Shown one piece after another: positions 7,848 to 10,028 of a stretch of 10,028 bases of DNA. Positions within the stretch are counted from its first letter, which is position 1; every line of letters starts with the position of its first letter. Below the pieces are notes generated by a model. That model saw only the letters and a list, made by a program, of their open reading frames with translations, did not search any database and was not told where the DNA came from. Source of the stretch: Chloroflexota bacterium (GTDB taxonomy: Bacteria; Chloroflexota; Limnocylindria; Limnocylindrales; CSP1-4); contig PMJT01000170.1 in assembly GCA_003158495.1 (NCBI GenBank), positions 1,090-11,117 on the forward strand, written 5' to 3'. Both the position numbers and the translations under genes were made by a program.

Positions 7848-7857
7848 GTGGTGCCAT

Positions 7858-7866
7858 CTCCTCCCT
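7858..7866 (-). promoter_or_regulatory. Ribosome binding site of the binding-protein gene
   Basis: AGGGAGGAG on the minus strand is the strongest Shine-Dalgarno in the leader. It lies 10 nt upstream of ATG 7847, which is slightly long but acceptable. A nearer ATG (7857) directly abuts it and would give only a five-codon frame. The site decides for the start that leaves the signal peptide at the protein N-terminus. Confidence 0.65.
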
Positions 7867-7908
7867 GTGCGGCCGATTGAGCCGACCGTGGTTCTCAACA
7901 GGAACCAA

Positions 7909-7921
7909 CAGGACTGCGCGA
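7909..7921 (+). promoter_or_regulatory. Operator-like repeat copy 1 (over operon -10/start)
   Basis: CAGGACTGCGCGA, preceded by CAA and followed by TTGTC. It matches copy 2 (7962-7976) including the flanks, except for one substitution and gaps of 2 nt. An extra CAACAGGA half lies exactly 10 bp to its left (7896-7903). It overlaps the predicted -10 and start site of the leftward promoter. Confidence 0.55.
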
Positions 7922-7950
7922 TTGTCATGCCAGCGTGGGGCGGGTGTCAA
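7921..7950 (-). promoter_or_regulatory. Predicted sigma70-type promoter of the transporter/hydrolase operon
   Basis: On the minus strand, a perfect -35 hexamer TTGACA (7950-7945) is followed after 18 bp by GACAAT (7926-7921), which matches the -10 consensus in four of six bases. Transcription would start near 7914, leaving a leader of about 67 nt before ATG 7847. The first of three repeated operator-like elements (7909-7921) covers the end of the -10 and the predicted start site, as expected for repression. No transcript data are available. Confidence 0.6.
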
Positions 7951-7961
7951 GGGGTTCACAA

Positions 7962-7976
7962 CAGGATTGCGTGCGA
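7962..7976 (+). promoter_or_regulatory. Operator-like repeat copy 2 (between the two promoters)
   Basis: CAGGATTGCGTGCGA differs from copy 3 at one base. It starts 53 bp from both neighbouring copies and lies nearly midway between the two divergent -35 boxes (7945-7950 and 7992-7997). All copies are in the same orientation. Binding to repeated direct elements is common among DeoR-family regulators; assignment to the adjacent DeoR protein is inference. Confidence 0.6.
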
Positions 7977-7991
7977 TTTTGTCGGAATACG

Positions 7992-8020
7992 TTGACTTGA
8001 GGGTCAGAGTGCGGCAGGAT
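7992..8020 (+). promoter_or_regulatory. Predicted promoter of the regulator-galT unit
   Basis: TTGACT (7992-7997), five of six bases matching -35 consensus, is followed after 17 bp by CAGGAT (8015-8020), a weak -10 (three of six). Transcription would start near 8027, about 43 nt before ATG 8070. The weak -10 lies within operator-like copy 3. Position and spacing are good but the -10 is poor, so this is tentative. Confidence 0.4.
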
Positions 8021-8029
8021 TGTGTGCGA
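8015..8029 (+). promoter_or_regulatory. Operator-like repeat copy 3 (over regulator -10)
   Basis: CAGGATTGTGTGCGA shares 14 of 15 bases with copy 2. Its first six bases coincide with the best-spaced -10 candidate of the regulator promoter, which suggests autorepression of the regulator and galT. Confidence 0.6.
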
Positions 8030-8069
8030 CCGGCGGCGGCCGTCGGTGAGCGAGGAGACACACCGAGAC

Positions 8070-8993
8070 ATGCGTTCTAATCGGGCCGATGGCGCGACGG
8101 AAGATTCGAGGGTCGCGGACTCCACGGTCCGACGGCCGGCACTTGCACGCCAGCGGCAGGCCCTGATCCTCGAGCAAGTACGCGAGCACGGTGCTGTTCG
8201 CGTGGCCGATCTTGTGGAGACGCTGGGTGTCTCCGACATGACCATCCGCCGCGACCTGGAGCTCCTGCACGAACGCGGCCTGCTCGAGAAGGTCCATGGC
8301 GGAGCCGCCGCGATCGAGGGCAGCTCACTTTTCGAGCCGGGGTTCACCGTCAAGTCCTCGCTGATGCAGAGCGAGAAGGCGGCCATCGCCGCCACGGCCG
8401 CGTCGCTTGTCGCGCCGGGAACGGCGATCGCGATTTCGGCCGGCACCACCACGTTCGCCCTGGGGCGCGGTCTCGTGGACGTGCCCGGGCTGACCGTCCT
8501 GACGAACTCCGTCCCCGTGGCCGATGCCCTCTATAGGGAAGGGCGGCCGGACCAGACCGTAATCCTGAGCGGCGGAGTCAGGACCCCATCGGATGCGCTC
8601 GTAGGACCGTTTGCAGTGGAAGTGATCCGTTCCCTCCACGTGGACATGGTCTTCATGGGCACCCACGGAATCGATCCGCGTTCCGGCTTCACGACGCCGA
8701 ACATCCTCGAAGCGGAGACCAACCGTGCTCTCATCGAGGCGGGCCGGCGCCTGATCGTCCTGGCGGACCACACCAAGTGGGGCATCGTCGGCATCAGCTC
8801 CGTTGCGCGACTGGAAGAGGCCGACACGATCATTACGGACAGCGGCCTGGAGTTCGCGGCTCAGAACCAGCTGGCATCGGCCGTACGGCGACTCATACTC
8901 GTCGACGTGGCCACGGGCTACCGGCGCACGATACTCGAAGGAACAGAGGACGGTCATTCTGTCGCCGACCACAACCTCGGAGGCCGCGAATGA
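8070..8993 (+). CDS. DeoR-family transcriptional regulator
   Basis: This cytoplasmic DNA-binding repressor is expected to sense a sugar phosphate and control the galactoside genes. From ATG 8070 it has 307 residues, with a DeoR-type winged helix-turn-helix at about 27-80 (RQRQALILEQ, VADLVETLGV, recognition helix SDMTIRRDL, wing EKVHGGAA). The C-terminal sugar-phosphate isomerase-like sensor domain shows ISAGTTTFALGRGL, LTNSVPVADAL, VILSGGVR, GTHGIDPRSGFTTPN and LADHTKWGIVGIS. The frame is open upstream to a GTG at 8022, but that codon lies in the operator and in front of the predicted transcript start. ATG 8070 with AGGAG at 8053-8057 (12 nt) is preferred; GTG 8046 is a further option. The N-terminus is longer by about 20 residues than most family members. 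It is divergent from the transporter operon and overlaps galT by 4 bp. Ligand identity is not visible; galactose-1-phosphate or a related metabolite would fit. Confidence 0.93.
   Translation: MRSNRADGATEDSRVADSTVRRPALARQRQALILEQVREHGAVRVADLVETLGVSDMTIRRDLELLHERGLLEKVHGGAAAIEGSSLFEPGFTVKSSLMQSEKAAIAATAASLVAPGTAIAISAGTTTFALGRGLVDVPGLTVLTNSVPVADALYREGRPDQTVILSGGVRTPSDALVGPFAVEVIRSLHVDMVFMGTHGIDPRSGFTTPNILEAETNRALIEAGRRLIVLADHTKWGIVGISSVARLEEADTIITDSGLEFAAQNQLASAVRRLILVDVATGYRRTILEGTEDGHSVADHNLGGRE
8979..8983 (+). promoter_or_regulatory. Ribosome binding site of galT inside the regulator gene
   Basis: GGAGG lies 6 nt before the galT ATG, within the last codons of the regulator gene. Together with the ATGA overlap this points to translational coupling and fixes the galT start. 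Confidence 0.7.
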
Positions 8994-10028
8994 CCGACAA
9001 CCTGAACGGCGAAGCCCAGAAAGCTGCGTTCCTCGCGGAGCCGCACAGGCGCTACAACCCACTTTGCGACGAGTGGCTCCTGGTGTCCGCGGAGCGGACT
9101 GGAAGGCCCTGGCTCGGTCGCGAGGAGACTCCGCCCGTGCGGAACCTGCCGACGTACGACCCGGGCTGCTACCTCTGCCCCGGCAACACGCGGGCGAACG
9201 GCCAGCGTAACCCGGCCTACGAGCACACGTACGTCTTCACGAACGATTTCGCGGCGCTCCGTCCGGACTCCCCTCTGGAGACCTACGAGGTCGGCCTCCT
9301 GCGGGCGGAAACGGAACGCGGCACCTGCCGCGTGATCTGCTTCACGCCGCGCCACGACGTCAGCATTCCGCAGATGAGTCCGCAGGACTTCCGGAGCATC
9401 GTGGACCTGTGGGCCGCCCAGTCCGCCGAACTCGGCGAGACCTACCAATGGGTGCAGGTCTTCGAGAACCGCGGCGCGGCGATGGGCGCCTCGAACCGCC
9501 ACCCGCACGGCCAGATCTGGGCAGGCAACGCGCTTCCGGTCGAGGCCGTCAAGGAAGACCGCGGGCAGAGAAGGCACTTCGAAGCGACCGGCCGCCGGCT
9601 TCTTCTGGACTACGCCGCCCAGGAAAGTGGCGGTCCGCGCGAGTTGATCTCCGATGACGAGTGGCTGATCGTTGTCCCGTTCTGGGCCGCGTGGCCCTTC
9701 GAGACCCTCGTCATTCCCCGCCGCCCGGTGACGCGCCTGCCCGAGCTCGACGAAAAACAGCGGGCGGCGCTCTCGGAGCGCATGATCGAGCTGGTCCGCG
9801 GATACGACGGCCTCTTCGAGATGCCATTCCCGTACTCGATGGGCTGGCACCAGGCCCCGTTTGGGTCCGGGCCCGGGGATCACTGGCAGCTCCACGCCCA
9901 TTTCTATCCCCCGCTTCTCCAGGCGACCATGCGCAAGTTCATGGTCGGCTACGAGTTGCTATCCGAGCCACAACGCGACATCACCGCCGAAGCAGCAGCG
10001 GAGCGCCTGCGGGCCTCCATCCTCGGCA
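8990..10028 (+). CDS. galT: Galactose-1-phosphate uridylyltransferase (partial, last residues beyond window)
   Basis: This Leloir pathway enzyme converts galactose-1-phosphate and UDP-glucose into glucose-1-phosphate and UDP-galactose through a uridylylated histidine. The 346 visible codons nearly equal the 348 residues of the E. coli enzyme, so only a few residues are missing. It is the class I, HIT-superfamily type. The nucleophile is H173 in NRHPHGQIW, preceded by the conserved FENRGAAMGASN. The zinc ligands C60 and C63 (CYLC), H122 (RHDV) and H171 are all present. The C-terminal metal and substrate region WHQAPFGSG followed by HWQLHAHFYPP is intact. ATG 8990 overlaps the regulator stop in ATGA, with GGAGG 6 nt upstream. 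It would process galactose released by the divergently encoded alpha- and beta-galactosidases after phosphorylation by a galactokinase not seen here, perhaps encoded just downstream. Confidence 0.97.
   Translation, partial: MTDNLNGEAQKAAFLAEPHRRYNPLCDEWLLVSAERTGRPWLGREETPPVRNLPTYDPGCYLCPGNTRANGQRNPAYEHTYVFTNDFAALRPDSPLETYEVGLLRAETERGTCRVICFTPRHDVSIPQMSPQDFRSIVDLWAAQSAELGETYQWVQVFENRGAAMGASNRHPHGQIWAGNALPVEAVKEDRGQRRHFEATGRRLLLDYAAQESGGPRELISDDEWLIVVPFWAAWPFETLVIPRRPVTRLPELDEKQRAALSERMIELVRGYDGLFEMPFPYSMGWHQAPFGSGPGDHWQLHAHFYPPLLQATMRKFMVGYELLSEPQRDITAEAAAERLRASILG

Noticed and set aside
7840..7857. Five-codon mini-frame (MAPHG) overlapping the binding-protein start
   Set aside because: Its ATG directly abuts the Shine-Dalgarno, too close for efficient initiation, so a leader peptide is not supported.
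6456..7880. Plus-strand open frame of 474 codons
   Set aside because: It is antisense to the binding-protein gene, with Val/Gly/Arg-rich composition and no recognisable motif.
7848..7928. N-terminal extension of the binding protein (27 extra residues from ATG 7928)
   Set aside because: It would place the signal peptide internally, has its start codon inside the predicted -10 element, and lacks a ribosome site. ATG 7847 has AGGGAGGAG upstream.
8022..8069. N-terminal extension of the regulator from GTG 8022
   Set aside because: The codon lies inside operator-like copy 3 and before the predicted transcription start. ATG 8070 is better placed relative to AGGAG.
8954..9901. Minus-strand open frame of 315 codons
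   Set aside because: It is antisense to galT, which has complete active-site and zinc motifs on the plus strand.

Overview
This is a high-GC (roughly 60% or more, by eye) bacterial chromosomal segment that encodes a complete-looking galactoside uptake and breakdown locus. It has two divergent transcription units that share a 222-bp regulatory region (7848-8069). The organism cannot be fixed from the sequence. The solute-binding lipoprotein has a twin-arginine type signal with a lipobox and an Ala/Thr/Pro linker, the sugar operon is SBP-permease-permease without an ATPase, and the regulator is DeoR-type. These suggest a soil or aquatic Chloroflexota or Actinomycetota-like heterotroph. That is inference and only moderately supported.

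Leftward unit (minus strand, 7847 down to 1). In order of transcription: a sugar-binding lipoprotein (6468-7847), two inner-membrane ABC permeases of the MalF and MalG types (5458-6438 and 4532-5461, overlapping by 4 bp), a GH36 alpha-galactosidase (2250-4475) and a GH2 LacZ-type beta-galactosidase (1-2222, cut by the left window edge). All genes are closely packed (4-bp overlap to 56-bp gap), so one operon is likely. Neither hydrolase has a signal peptide. The logic is therefore import of intact alpha- and/or beta-galactosides followed by cytoplasmic hydrolysis to galactose.

Rightward unit (plus strand, 8070 to the right edge). A DeoR-family repressor (8070-8993) overlaps by 4 bp the start of galT, galactose-1-phosphate uridylyltransferase of the Leloir pathway (8990-10028, missing only its last residues). 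Galactose released by the two hydrolases would feed this pathway. A galactokinase and an epimerase would be needed but are not in the window, and neither is the ABC ATPase.

The control region carries a good sigma70-like promoter in each direction and three copies of a CAGGATTGYGTGCGA-type element. All three are in the same orientation and start exactly 53 bp apart (7909, 7962, 8015). The outer two overlap the two -10 regions and the middle one lies between the two -35 regions. This is the most notable regulatory structure here and is best read as the operator array of the adjacent DeoR regulator. A second notable structure is a near-perfect 35-bp inverted repeat (6377-6411) inside the first codons of the first permease gene, where it could set the ratio of binding protein to permease.

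No mobile elements, CRISPR arrays, tRNAs or rRNAs were seen. The window looks like a well-organised catabolic locus of recognisable families rather than a novel system. The interest lies mainly in its regulatory architecture.
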